From IMG/VR virus record IMGVR_UViG_3300025070_003546, positions 1 to 23,382 of that record: DNA of 23,382 nucleotides; one strand, 5' to 3'. This document shows, piece by piece, positions 15,031-20,675 of this stretch. Each line of letters starts with the position of its first letter. Positions within the stretch are counted from its first letter, which is position 1. A model generated the notes under the pieces. That model searched no databases. It was not told the DNA's origin and worked only from the letters and a program-made list of their open reading frames with translations. The translations under genes were made by a program, and so were the position numbers. The stretch is from a virus.

Positions 15031-15388
15031 TGATTATTATTGGGAACTTGCAGAACTAAACCCCGATGCAGTTGTTTATGAAGAATTCGAATCAGCTTAT
15101 ATGGGTATTGCTAAAAGGGTAGGTTTGAAGCCAGTTGCTATGTATGACACTGAAACAATCATCAATGCTATTGGTTATAACTTAATGCAAGACAAAGAGT
15201 TTATGGAAAATCTTAATAAAGAGCATACAGAGGAACAAGATAAGATAGATGCACTTTACGACGAGGCTAGCTCACACTTTGACTTTAACATTGCAGGTGG
15301 TATCTTTGGCGACAATAACGAGAATGGACCTATATTCTTGCAAATGCCCGACGTAAACTTTGATGAAAGGATAGAAGAAGATGAGTAG
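15020..15388 (+). CDS. Unknown acidic 122-residue protein
   Basis: GGAGGAG nine bases before ATG 15020 decides the start. The N-terminus ELAELNPDAVVYEEFESAYMGIA with a following GLKPVAMYD resembles small phage proteins of unknown role. The C-terminus is strongly acidic (FDERIEEDE), which can indicate a nucleic-acid mimic or protein-binding tail. Member of the coupled gene run. Confidence 0.78.
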   Translation: MAVNDYYWELAELNPDAVVYEEFESAYMGIAKRVGLKPVAMYDTETIINAIGYNLMQDKEFMENLNKEHTEEQDKIDALYDEASSHFDFNIAGGIFGDNNENGPIFLQMPDVNFDERIEEDE

Positions 15389-15479
15389 AAGATTCAGAAA
15401 AGAGTTACACGAGTGGACTCACGAGATAAATTGGAATACCTCTTTACCTAAATATGGCGAGGGTAAAAAGAAAAAATGA
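15381..15479 (+). CDS. Tiny basic 32-residue protein
   Basis: ATG frame beginning inside the end of the preceding gene and ending in an ATGA overlap with the ParB-like gene. AAGGATAGAAGA precedes the ATG. The peptide is basic at both ends (MSRRFRK and GKKKK) with two Trp residues between. The exact double overlap is typical of this operon and supports it as a real gene, though its function is unknown. Confidence 0.6.
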   Translation: MSRRFRKELHEWTHEINWNTSLPKYGEGKKKK

Positions 15480-16021
15480 GTGTATTTGAGGAGCAGCCAA
15501 TAAGTAATGTAGTTTGGAAACTAGCTAGTGAGTTAGACCCTAACGATTACAATCCAAACAGAGTTCTTACAGATGAGTTTAGAATATTAGCTTTGAACAT
15601 TCAAAGGTTTGGATGGATACAGCCAATACTTATAAACAAGAACAACATCATCATTGATGGTTTTCATAGATGGAAACTTGCTCAAGACAGTAAAGAACTC
15701 TATAAAATGTTCAGTGGCAGAGTGCCTTGCGTTGTTATGGACTTAGATGACAGAGAAGCAATGCTACTTACTATCAGAATAAACAGAGCTAAGGGCGTTC
15801 ACGAGGCTAGTTCTATGGCAAAGATTGCAAAGAAACTAGTAAATGAGTTTGGAATGACACCAGCTAACCTACAAGAAGAGCTTGGTATGGGAAGCAGAGA
15901 GGTCGAATTGTTACTTGCTGACACTGTATTCGTCATAAAAGAAATAGACAAATGGCAATACTCTAAAGCTTGGTATCCATATGAAGACAAAAAGAAGTAT
16001 GGCAACAGTGACGTTAACTAA
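15476..16021 (+). CDS. Second ParB-like protein (IbrB-like)
   Basis: 181 residues. LDPNDYNPNRV, the helix FRILALNIQRFGWIQPILINKN and IIIDGFHRW (58-66) form a ParB-like nuclease/CTPase-type domain, DGFHRW being the G-x-x-R nucleotide loop. From about 113 a helix-turn-helix follows (MAKIAKKLVNEFGMTPANLQEELGMGSREVELLL), matching IbrB and other stand-alone ParB proteins. It is one of two ParB-like genes around the PP-loop gene; IbrA/IbrB in E. coli is the best-known pair of this kind and acts in gene regulation. It has no long C-terminal dimerisation domain and no parA neighbour, so chromosome partition is unlikely. Confidence 0.87.
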   Translation: MSVFEEQPISNVVWKLASELDPNDYNPNRVLTDEFRILALNIQRFGWIQPILINKNNIIIDGFHRWKLAQDSKELYKMFSGRVPCVVMDLDDREAMLLTIRINRAKGVHEASSMAKIAKKLVNEFGMTPANLQEELGMGSREVELLLADTVFVIKEIDKWQYSKAWYPYEDKKKYGNSDVN

Positions 16022-16403
16022 ACAGCAGATACTTAAGATGCTTAAACGCAAGGTAGACAGCCACAATAAAAGGTTTGAGTTTATCTCGGGTAAGAAAGCA
16101 GACTTCTACACACTAAGAATTGTATTTTCACGTGGGTATGAAGCAGAAGAAATGTTTGGTGAAGACAATGAGAACAAAAAAATTAAAGCAGGCTTTAGAA
16201 GAGTAAAGTATTTCTTGTATCTAATGAGAAATGGTTACCCGGCAATGAATTCTGAGTTAAGTGCAGAAGAAGATTTCCACATACTACCTAAAGGTCACAG
16301 AATGAAAGCAGACTGGGAGACTTTTCATAGACCCGAGTTTGATTACTTTGTTGATACAGAGACTTCATTCGGCAACTATATGAACATATTCGAAGAAGAG
16401 TAA
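15999..16403 (+). CDS. Unknown 134-residue protein, end of the main operon
   Basis: Overlaps the ParB-like gene. Two in-frame ATGs (15981 and 15999) lack a clear ribosome site; the one giving the smaller overlap is listed. The N-terminus is very basic and helical (KQQILKMLKRKVDSHNKRF), then a mixed region with Tyr, Phe and Arg (FRRVKYFLYLMRNGYP) and an acidic end. It may bind nucleic acid. No family is recognised. It is the last gene before a 95-bp gap. Confidence 0.75.
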   Translation: MATVTLTKQQILKMLKRKVDSHNKRFEFISGKKADFYTLRIVFSRGYEAEEMFGEDNENKKIKAGFRRVKYFLYLMRNGYPAMNSELSAEEDFHILPKGHRMKADWETFHRPEFDYFVDTETSFGNYMNIFEEE

Positions 16404-16498
16404 ACCTCTATGTCTTCGGATTTGTGATTTAGTATATAGAATACGGAGGGTTCGTTCCTACCCGTGACTTATAATGACAATAAGACAAGAGGAGAATA
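16404..16498 (+). promoter_or_regulatory. Gap with -10 box before the second nuclease-like gene
   Basis: TATAAT at 16470-16475 with no convincing -35. Ribosome site AGAGGAGAAT lies before ATG 16499. I see no classical terminator for the main operon. Confidence 0.4.
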
Positions 16499-17095
16499 AT
16501 GCAAAGAATAGAAGTAAGCGAAGAAATAATACTCAGTGCATCAATTGCTGCTGAGGAAGCAAAAAAAACTCATAACAATAAAGAATTATCGATTACTGAC
16601 CACGAAGGTTTATTTGCTGGTTATGTTGGTGAGTTTGTTTTTAATGATATAACTGGTGCTAAACCAGTAAACGGTAGTAGATACCACGACACTACAATTG
16701 GTGATTTTAAAATAGAAGTTAAGACAAAGCAAAGCACAGCAGAACCATTTTTATATGACCACAATAAAAACCCAGTATGGGAAGGGACAGTGCCTTGTTA
16801 TCTCGATAGCATTCATCAGAACCCGGAAACAAGACCGGATTGTTTTGTATTCTTTAACGTTAAATATAAAACAGCAAACAAAGAGGGGAAAATTTATAAA
16901 TACGAAGTTAATGATTTAGAGTGTATTTATTATGGTGGTTATATGCTTTTTGAAGATTATATAGATAAAAGACGCTTTATACCAGCCAAGCAACAATATT
17001 CAACTAACAGTAGATTAGTTCATACTGACCAGTGGAACATATACTGGAGTGAATTGACTTACAAAGAATTACTTCAATATAGCTTGACAAACTAA
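16499..17095 (+). CDS. Second PD-(D/E)XK nuclease-like protein
   Basis: 198 residues. Glu45 in GYVGEFVFND, Asp64 in SRYHDTTIGDF (or Asp69) and Glu73-Val-Lys75 in IEVKTK give the ordered E...D...ExK residues of the fold. This pattern is shared with phage and bacterial endonucleases and with Holliday-junction or restriction-type enzymes. The C-terminal half is rich in aromatic residues and has a segment (RPDCFVFFNVKY) typical of the second half of this fold. The ATG follows AGGAG. The promoter of the next gene overlaps its last codons. Whether it acts on host DNA, invading phage or recombination intermediates cannot be read from the sequence. Confidence 0.82.
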   Translation: MQRIEVSEEIILSASIAAEEAKKTHNNKELSITDHEGLFAGYVGEFVFNDITGAKPVNGSRYHDTTIGDFKIEVKTKQSTAEPFLYDHNKNPVWEGTVPCYLDSIHQNPETRPDCFVFFNVKYKTANKEGKIYKYEVNDLECIYYGGYMLFEDYIDKRRFIPAKQQYSTNSRLVHTDQWNIYWSELTYKELLQYSLTN

Positions 17096-17111
17096 AAAAT
17101 CGTGGTATCGT
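17084..17111 (+). promoter_or_regulatory. Promoter of the junction-adjacent gene
   Basis: TTGACA (17084-17089), 16 bp, TATCGT (17106-17111). The -35 box is built into the last codons of the upstream nuclease-like gene. Confidence 0.7.
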
Positions 17112-17140
17112 GATAGAGACAATAGTAAAAGGGAGACAAT

Positions 17141-17674
17141 ATGCAATCTGTAAAGGTTGACGTTAAAGAAGATACAGTAAACATAAGAGACACTTGGCTT
17201 GAGAATGCCAAAAAAGCTAAAGAATTTGGTGGTAAAAGATTTCTTGGGTTTACAGAAAAAGGCGCTGAAGTATGGGTTTCATATCTTTTAGATTTAGAAA
17301 CTGGTTCTTTGACTGCCAAGTCATCACACGATTTTAGTGCATTGATGTATGAAGACGCACAACTTGCGACAGCAAGAGTTACCGTTCCTAGAAACAGGGT
17401 TCAAAGAACCTCGACAGAGAGAATGGTTAGAGCTAATGCTAAAAACGCAGGTGGTAAAGTAACACTATTTACTTTGAGTTACATTCAAAGATTATTAGAT
17501 ATGATAGATGGTAAGAACCCTAGGGCATTCGTCAAAGGTAAACCAACTAGCCTATTTATGAGTTACCTAGCAGGTGCTATCTATGAGGGTGACCTAGATG
17601 AAGAAAATGGTTTTACTTTCAGACAAGCTACAACTGTAGCAAAGTTACCTATGGGTGAATACTTTATAGTCTAA
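17141..17674 (+). CDS. Unknown 177-residue protein ending exactly at the repeat junction
   Basis: AAAGGGAGA precedes the ATG; the gene has its own promoter 30 bp upstream. N-terminal half: a short acidic-basic stretch, a Lys-rich helix (LENAKKAKEFGGKRF) and beta-like LGFTEKGAEVWVSYLLDLETG. The centre is basic (RVTVPRNRVQRTSTERMVRANAKNAGGK), fitting a nucleic-acid contact. The stop TAA uses bases 17672-17674, the last of which is the first base of the right arm. The C-terminus may therefore be truncated by the event that placed the repeat here, or the repeat may have been joined precisely behind an intact gene. No family is recognised. Confidence 0.8.
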   Translation: MQSVKVDVKEDTVNIRDTWLENAKKAKEFGGKRFLGFTEKGAEVWVSYLLDLETGSLTAKSSHDFSALMYEDAQLATARVTVPRNRVQRTSTERMVRANAKNAGGKVTLFTLSYIQRLLDMIDGKNPRAFVKGKPTSLFMSYLAGAIYEGDLDEENGFTFRQATTVAKLPMGEYFIV

Positions 17675-17802
17675 CAAAGAAGTGTAGAAGATTACTAAGC
17701 GATGTATATGTATAACATAATTATATTGCAAACGTAAGATGAGTGGGGGGTGTATTAAATGTTCATAGCCCGAATCTAAATAAGCCCCCTACCTAGTCTG
17801 CA

Positions 17803-17822
17803 CATAAATTTTTTTATTTATG
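17803..17822. terminator. AT-rich hairpin, possible terminator
   Basis: CATAAAT, six T, ATTTATG: a 7-bp perfect dyad just upstream of the first arm promoter. It could end transcription of the gene at 17141, though the T run is in the loop rather than after the stem. Confidence 0.4.
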
Positions 17823-17824
17823 AG

Positions 17825-17853
17825 TTGACAAAGTATGCAAGGTATGTTATAGT
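17825..17853 (+). promoter_or_regulatory. Strong promoter at the inner edge of the arm
   Basis: TTGACA (17825-17830), 17 bp, TATAGT (17848-17853). It is the closest match to consensus in the window, and no reading frame follows within 470 bp, so its product should be an RNA. Confidence 0.82.
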
Positions 17854-17859
17854 TATTAC

Positions 17860-17995
17860 TATAAGGCTGAACGGCTAGTTCAAAAGGGTAAGACCGTTCG
17901 TGATTTCTTCCAAAGAAGAGAAAGCATCCCCTGCTCCATCGGGTCCAATCCTGTGGAGAGGAGTCTAGGGACAATAGGGGAGGGGTCCGTTTTTA
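17860..17995 (+). ncRNA. Promoter-driven small structured RNA candidate
   Basis: Predicted to start about 17860 and end at a T-rich run (17990-18000). GAACGG (17869-17874) pairs with CCGTTC (17894-17899). Further on, TCCCCT (17927-17932) pairs with AGGGGA (17976-17981). That stem encloses GTCC/GGAC and then TCCT/AGGA, giving one long irregular hairpin. It contains no plausible reading frame. It might be a regulatory RNA or a 6S-like rod, but I recognise no known family. Confidence 0.5.
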
Positions 17996-18000
17996 TTTTC

Positions 18001-18269
18001 CAATCAAAAAAAATCTGAATTCCAAAGTCGTCCAAATTTTAAATTTCAAAAATCTAAATCTATACTTTAGATATAGGTCCGGACTATTTTCTAGTCACTA
18101 ATGCCCAATGGATTCAAAAGGTTCCGGACAATATTGGGAATCTTAATGCAAATGGGAATCTAAACCTAAACTTTACATCTAGATTTTGGAGTTGGTAAAT
18201 TTTGGTAAAAGCTCCGGGAGTTCCGTGGAGTATAGGATTTAACTCAGAAAAGAAATTTATTGTATTGAT
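18001..18269. other. AT-rich gene-free stretch with short repeats
   Basis: No reading frame seen. Contains TGGGAATCT twice with an 18-bp period, two TTGGTAAA-like units, CCCAAT pairing with ATTGGG around GGTTCCGGAC, and a GTCCGGAC palindrome (18077-18084). This could be an operator or origin-like region, or just spacer. Confidence 0.45.
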
Positions 18270-18298
18270 TTGACAAGTGTTCTACTTTCTGTTAAGTT
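18270..18298 (+). promoter_or_regulatory. Promoter of the small-gene cluster
   Basis: TTGACA, 17 bp, TAAGTT; start predicted about 18305, 26 bp before the first ATG. It should drive the five small reading frames up to 19139. Confidence 0.78.
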
Positions 18299-18330
18299 AT
18301 TAATACAAGCTAAAACAGAAAGGTTAAAAA

Positions 18331-18513
18331 ATGAAATACACATTGGCTGAACTTAATAAAAAGTATCAAAGCAAAGATATCTTTATTAACGCCACTATGG
18401 TTCCATCTTTTGATTGGTCTACTAGAGGTATCAAAGAGTTCACTATTAAGACAAGTAGTGTATGCCGGGAAAACTTTGAGACACTAGATGCCATTAATAG
18501 AAGACATAACTAA
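18331..18513 (+). CDS. Unknown 60-residue protein
   Basis: AGAAAGG ribosome site eight bases before the ATG. Basic protein with an N-terminal helix (YTLAELNKKYQSKD) and a Thr/Ser-rich middle (KEFTIKTSSV). The first gene of a cluster of small genes in the arm. No family is recognised. Confidence 0.8.
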   Translation: MKYTLAELNKKYQSKDIFINATMVPSFDWSTRGIKEFTIKTSSVCRENFETLDAINRRHN

Positions 18514-18525
18514 GAAAGGTAGAAA

Positions 18526-18591
18526 TTGATTAGATTGTTATTAGCGATAATAGACGGACAGCAAAGTGAAGAAAAGGAAAACGAGGAATAA
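18526..18591 (+). CDS. Possible 21-residue TTG-started peptide
   Basis: Reads hydrophobic then acidic (IRLLLAIIDG, then an EEKENEE tail). AGAAAGG lies upstream of the TTG, and its TAA overlaps the next ATG by one base, as in other coupled genes here. It could instead be a leader peptide or simply the ribosome-binding region of the next gene. Confidence 0.32.
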   Translation: MIRLLLAIIDGQQSEEKENEE

Positions 18592-18863
18592 TGGATAAAG
18601 TATATATTATAACCTTTGAAGAAAGGATGGCAGGATTCGAAGAGTTCTCATATCTAGCAGTTAAAGGTGCCGATAAAAAGACAAGCCAAGAACTTGTAGA
18701 AGAAATGTGGTTTGAAATAGATTCTGTCGATGATTTTGACGGACACTACAAAGATAATCCATATTACTGGGTAGCAGGTAACGAGAAGTTAGTTAGGGTG
18801 GTAAGTAAAAAACCTATCAGTTCTAACCATCTTGAAATTGTTAACCAATATATAACTGTATAG
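18591..18863 (+). CDS. Unknown 90-residue protein
   Basis: ACGAGGAATA precedes the ATG. Alternating strands and helices: VYIITFEERMAGFEEFSYLAVKGAD, then KTSQELVEEMWFEIDSVDDF and a C-terminal KLVRVVSKKP strand. Acidic overall, small and compact, suggesting a single alpha/beta domain. No family is recognised. The next gene starts eight bases after its stop behind GGAGG. Confidence 0.82.
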   Translation: MDKVYIITFEERMAGFEEFSYLAVKGADKKTSQELVEEMWFEIDSVDDFDGHYKDNPYYWVAGNEKLVRVVSKKPISSNHLEIVNQYITV

Positions 18864-18871
18864 GAGGAAAA

Positions 18872-19012
18872 GTGAAAATATTTTTAGACAACGACGCTTG
18901 TAAAGAAGTATATTTTGATAAGAGCCATTTAGAAAATGGGTTCTTAGAGACTTTTTACGAGTGGTGCGACGACAATGGTATTGATATAGAGTTCGACGAG
19001 AACGGAGGGTAA
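18872..19012 (+). CDS. Small acidic 46-residue protein (GTG start)
   Basis: GGAGG six bases before the GTG. Acidic, with two Cys and several aromatic residues (FLETFYEWCDDNG) and a DEN-rich end. Spaced between two coupled genes with almost no gap, which supports it being real despite its length. Confidence 0.68.
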   Translation: MKIFLDNDACKEVYFDKSHLENGFLETFYEWCDDNGIDIEFDENGG

Positions 19013-19013
19013 A

Positions 19014-19139
19014 GTGAAAGAACATTTAACAGAAGTTGTTTGGGAGGATATATTCGGTAACGAAGTTAAAAGAGACTTCTACGACTTAAGAAGTTCAGCT
19101 GAAAAAAAACTTTCTAAAGAGCTTGACAAAGACTTATAA
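19014..19139 (+). CDS. Small charged 41-residue protein (GTG start)
   Basis: Starts one base after the previous stop; GGAGGG within the previous gene's last codons is its ribosome site. Highly charged and helical (KRDFYDLRSSAEKKLSKELDKD). Its final codons contain the -35 box of the next promoter. Confidence 0.62.
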   Translation: MKEHLTEVVWEDIFGNEVKRDFYDLRSSAEKKLSKELDKDL

Positions 19140-19150
19140 TCTGCTAAGGT
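19123..19150 (+). promoter_or_regulatory. Promoter of the hairpin-RNA region
   Basis: TTGACA (19123-19128), 16 bp, TAAGGT (19145-19150), overlapping the 41-codon gene. The predicted start is immediately upstream of the first hairpin. Confidence 0.72.
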
Positions 19151-19159
19151 GGATTATAT

Positions 19160-19211
19160 AAGTTACTTACTCTGTTAACAACATTGTTGTTATTGTATAA
19201 GTAAGTAGCTT
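19160..19211 (+). ncRNA. Leader hairpin competing with module 1
   Basis: AAGTTACTTACT (19160-19171) pairs with AGTAAGTAGCTT (19200-19211), one T-G pair. Inside, TAACAAC and GTTGTTA pair (19176-19192). Bases 19203-19211 are also the 5' end of the 17-bp stem of module 1, so the two folds exclude each other. Confidence 0.48.
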
Positions 19212-19308
19212 GTAGCACATTTATAGATTAGTTCGCACCACAATAGCGAGTTCGAATTATAAGTAGGGCGTGGAAAACGCTTATAAGTAAGTGTGTTACA
19301 AGCTATTT
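19203..19308 (+). ncRNA. 17-bp-stem RNA module 1
   Basis: AAGTAGCTTGTAGCACA (19203-19219) pairs along all 17 bases (two G-T pairs) with TGTGTTACAAGCTATTT (19292-19308). The loop includes a further hairpin, TTATAA...GCGT GGAAA ACGC...TTATAA. Driven by the promoter at 19123. No known family is recognised; GTTCGAAT in the loop is not in a tRNA context. Confidence 0.55.
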
Positions 19309-19371
19309 ATGTAGGACGAGAGGAACCTTAGGGTGATAAAATTTCTAGGAAACTAGACATTCAAAGTCTGT

Positions 19372-19457
19372 AAGTAGCTTGTAGCACATAGTTAGACGAG
19401 GAAACCTTGCAAGGGAAATAGAGAAACCAAACGAACATTGTGTGTTACAAGCTATTT
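19372..19457 (+). ncRNA. 17-bp-stem RNA module 2
   Basis: The same two 17-base arms as module 1 (19372-19388 and 19441-19457) enclose a different, shorter interior with CCTTGCAAGG (19405-19414). Between the modules TCTAG-GAAA-CTAGA makes a GNRA-capped hairpin. Shared arms with divergent loops suggest a duplicated RNA family. Confidence 0.55.
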
Positions 19458-19467
19458 ATTTAAGAAC

Positions 19468-19496
19468 TTGACATAGTGGCAAGACTATGCTAGAGT
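19468..19496 (+). promoter_or_regulatory. Promoter of the large structured region
   Basis: TTGACA (19468-19473), 17 bp, TAGAGT (19491-19496), ten bases after module 2. Start predicted about 19503. Confidence 0.77.
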
Positions 19497-19502
19497 GATT
19501 AT

Positions 19503-20060
19503 ATTGATAGCGTGAAGTTATCACGCACGGCAACATTTCTTCTGAATGGATACATTCGGCGACTGGGAAATGTGGTTATGTGAGAGACAAACTAGGGAGA
19601 ATTACTAGGGGAATATGCTTCTTGCTCGGGTGAGACCGAGACTCACGGGAAGTGACGGAGGAGCCGGCACCTTGCGGGGTGGAGAACCGGAGCACCTAGC
19701 CAGTAAAAAGAGACAAAGAATTGACTTTGTTAACATTCTGTAGATGACTTGGAAGTTGCAGGACACCTTGGGTAACTGAGGTCGGCTGAGATTAAGCCAT
19801 TAGGTAAGAGAGAGAATGTTATGGGACCGCCCCACTAAATCTGCGAGTTTCCGAAAATGGAAATGTTTGTGTAAACCGTATAGGTCTCATTCTGTGTAAA
19901 AAGAGTTGGAGGGTGAAAGTAACGGGTTCATCTGAATATAACTCAAGTGATAACTCCACGGTATCAATAAAACGGTCCGGACCCTCTTAAGTGAGGTAAT
20001 GGTCAGATACTGGAGGCTGGAATCTAACTGGAGACTGGATTCAGCTGCAAAAAGAAATTA
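19503..20060 (+). ncRNA. Large ornate structured RNA candidate
   Basis: About 560 nt with no reading frame of note, locally more GC-rich than its surroundings. Hairpins: GCGTGA/TCACGC (19510-19526); ACATTTC/GAAATGT (19533-19573) enclosing CTGAATG-GATA-CATTCGG; CTCGG/CCGAG (19625-19640); CACC/GGTG within a CCGG-flanked block (about 19663-19690); ACAAAG/CTTTGT; TTTCC/GGAAA; and CCTC/GAGG. Also a GGTCCGGACC palindrome (19974-19983) and an 18-nt tandem repeat (20009-20044). The size and style recall large phage RNAs of the GOLLD/ROOL kind, but I cannot match a sequence motif. The 3' end is not defined. Confidence 0.48.
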
Positions 20061-20071
20061 AGTTACAGAAT

Positions 20072-20100
20072 TTGACAAGTTATTCAAAACCTGCTAACTT
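20072..20100 (+). promoter_or_regulatory. Promoter
   Basis: TTGACA, 17 bp, TAACTT. No gene follows for over 300 bp; the downstream 20107-20260 is AT-rich and holds no reading frame that I trust. Confidence 0.65.
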
Positions 20101-20260
20101 GGATATATATTCAATACGAATGTGAAATAGTCGTTCTGAGAATATTAAGAAAATTTGGCTTTTTGACAAAAGAATATTTAAATCAAACTTTAGTAAGATG
20201 ATTTTAAGAGTTGGCTCGTAAAGTGTCCAAAGTCTCGAAAAGAAACTTCTTGCAATATGC

Positions 20261-20289
20261 TTGACACACACAAAGACGGTGAAGATTAT
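20261..20289 (+). promoter_or_regulatory. Promoter candidate
   Basis: TTGACA, 17 bp, GATTAT. The first -10 base differs from TANNNT. Confidence 0.45.
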
Positions 20290-20295
20290 CCTAGG

Positions 20296-20430
20296 TGATA
20301 TCTCAACGACACTGGAGGTCCCTGTCAGCCCCTGTTGTTCATAGTGAGCTTATCGGAAACTACCTGCACAGAGTAAGGGGTTAACGCCCCAGTTGCAACT
20401 AAACAGCTCTAAGATTGTCTTACTAAGGTT
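20296..20430 (+). ncRNA. Hairpin-rich transcript candidate
   Basis: Contains GGGG-TTAACG-CCCC (20377-20390), then the AGTTGCAACT palindrome (20391-20400), plus nested CTGT/ACAG and TAGT/ACTA pairings upstream. Could be a small RNA or the leader of the 54-residue frame that follows. Confidence 0.35.
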
Positions 20431-20433
20431 TGA

Positions 20434-20462
20434 TTGACAGAAGATTGTTGTGAGCATATTTG
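20434..20462 (+). promoter_or_regulatory. Promoter candidate
   Basis: TTGACA, 17 bp, TATTTG. It overlaps the start of the 54-residue frame; if used, that frame would have to start further down or the RNA would be non-coding. Confidence 0.45.
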
Positions 20463-20614
20463 GATTGCTAACACGAGGGAATGAGCGAGTCGCACTTGCT
20501 ACTGATTACGCAGTAAAACATTTTAATAGTGGAGCACGCAAACGTAAAGGCGATAAATACCGGTATGCTCTCACAAGAATTTTCTGTAAAGTTTTGGTTA
20601 CTAAGAAAAATTAG
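20450..20614 (+). CDS. Small basic 54-residue protein candidate (GTG start)
   Basis: The frame reads like a folded basic protein: NERVALATDYAVKHF, then SGARKRKGDKYRYALTRIF. AGAAG lies seven bases before the GTG. An overlapping promoter-like sequence (20434-20462) argues against it, and it lies among RNA-like sequences, so it is only moderately supported. Confidence 0.42.
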   Translation: MSIFGLLTRGNERVALATDYAVKHFNSGARKRKGDKYRYALTRIFCKVLVTKKN

Positions 20615-20675
20615 TGGAGACGCATCCTAGGATGTAGGTTGAAACCCATCTAGAAAACCTTGCAAGGTTCAAACC

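Noticed and set aside
17789-17974. 61-codon minus-strand frame (and its mirror 5409-5594)
   Set aside because: It overlaps the strong promoter and the structured small RNA on the other strand; no start signals.
19240-19262. tRNA-like GTTCGAAT
   Set aside because: The flanking five bases do not pair as a T stem, and no acceptor stem or anticodon arm can be drawn.
19200-19460. CRISPR-like array
   Set aside because: Only two units, with inverted rather than direct repeats, and no cas genes.
19729-19746. TTGACT at about 19730 as a promoter
   Set aside because: The only -10-like box (TAGATG) is 14 bp away, and the bases are better explained by an ACAAAG/CTTTGT hairpin.
20163-20199. TTGACA at 20163 as another promoter
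   Set aside because: No TANNNT box lies at 16-18 bp; the first plausible box is over 20 bp away.
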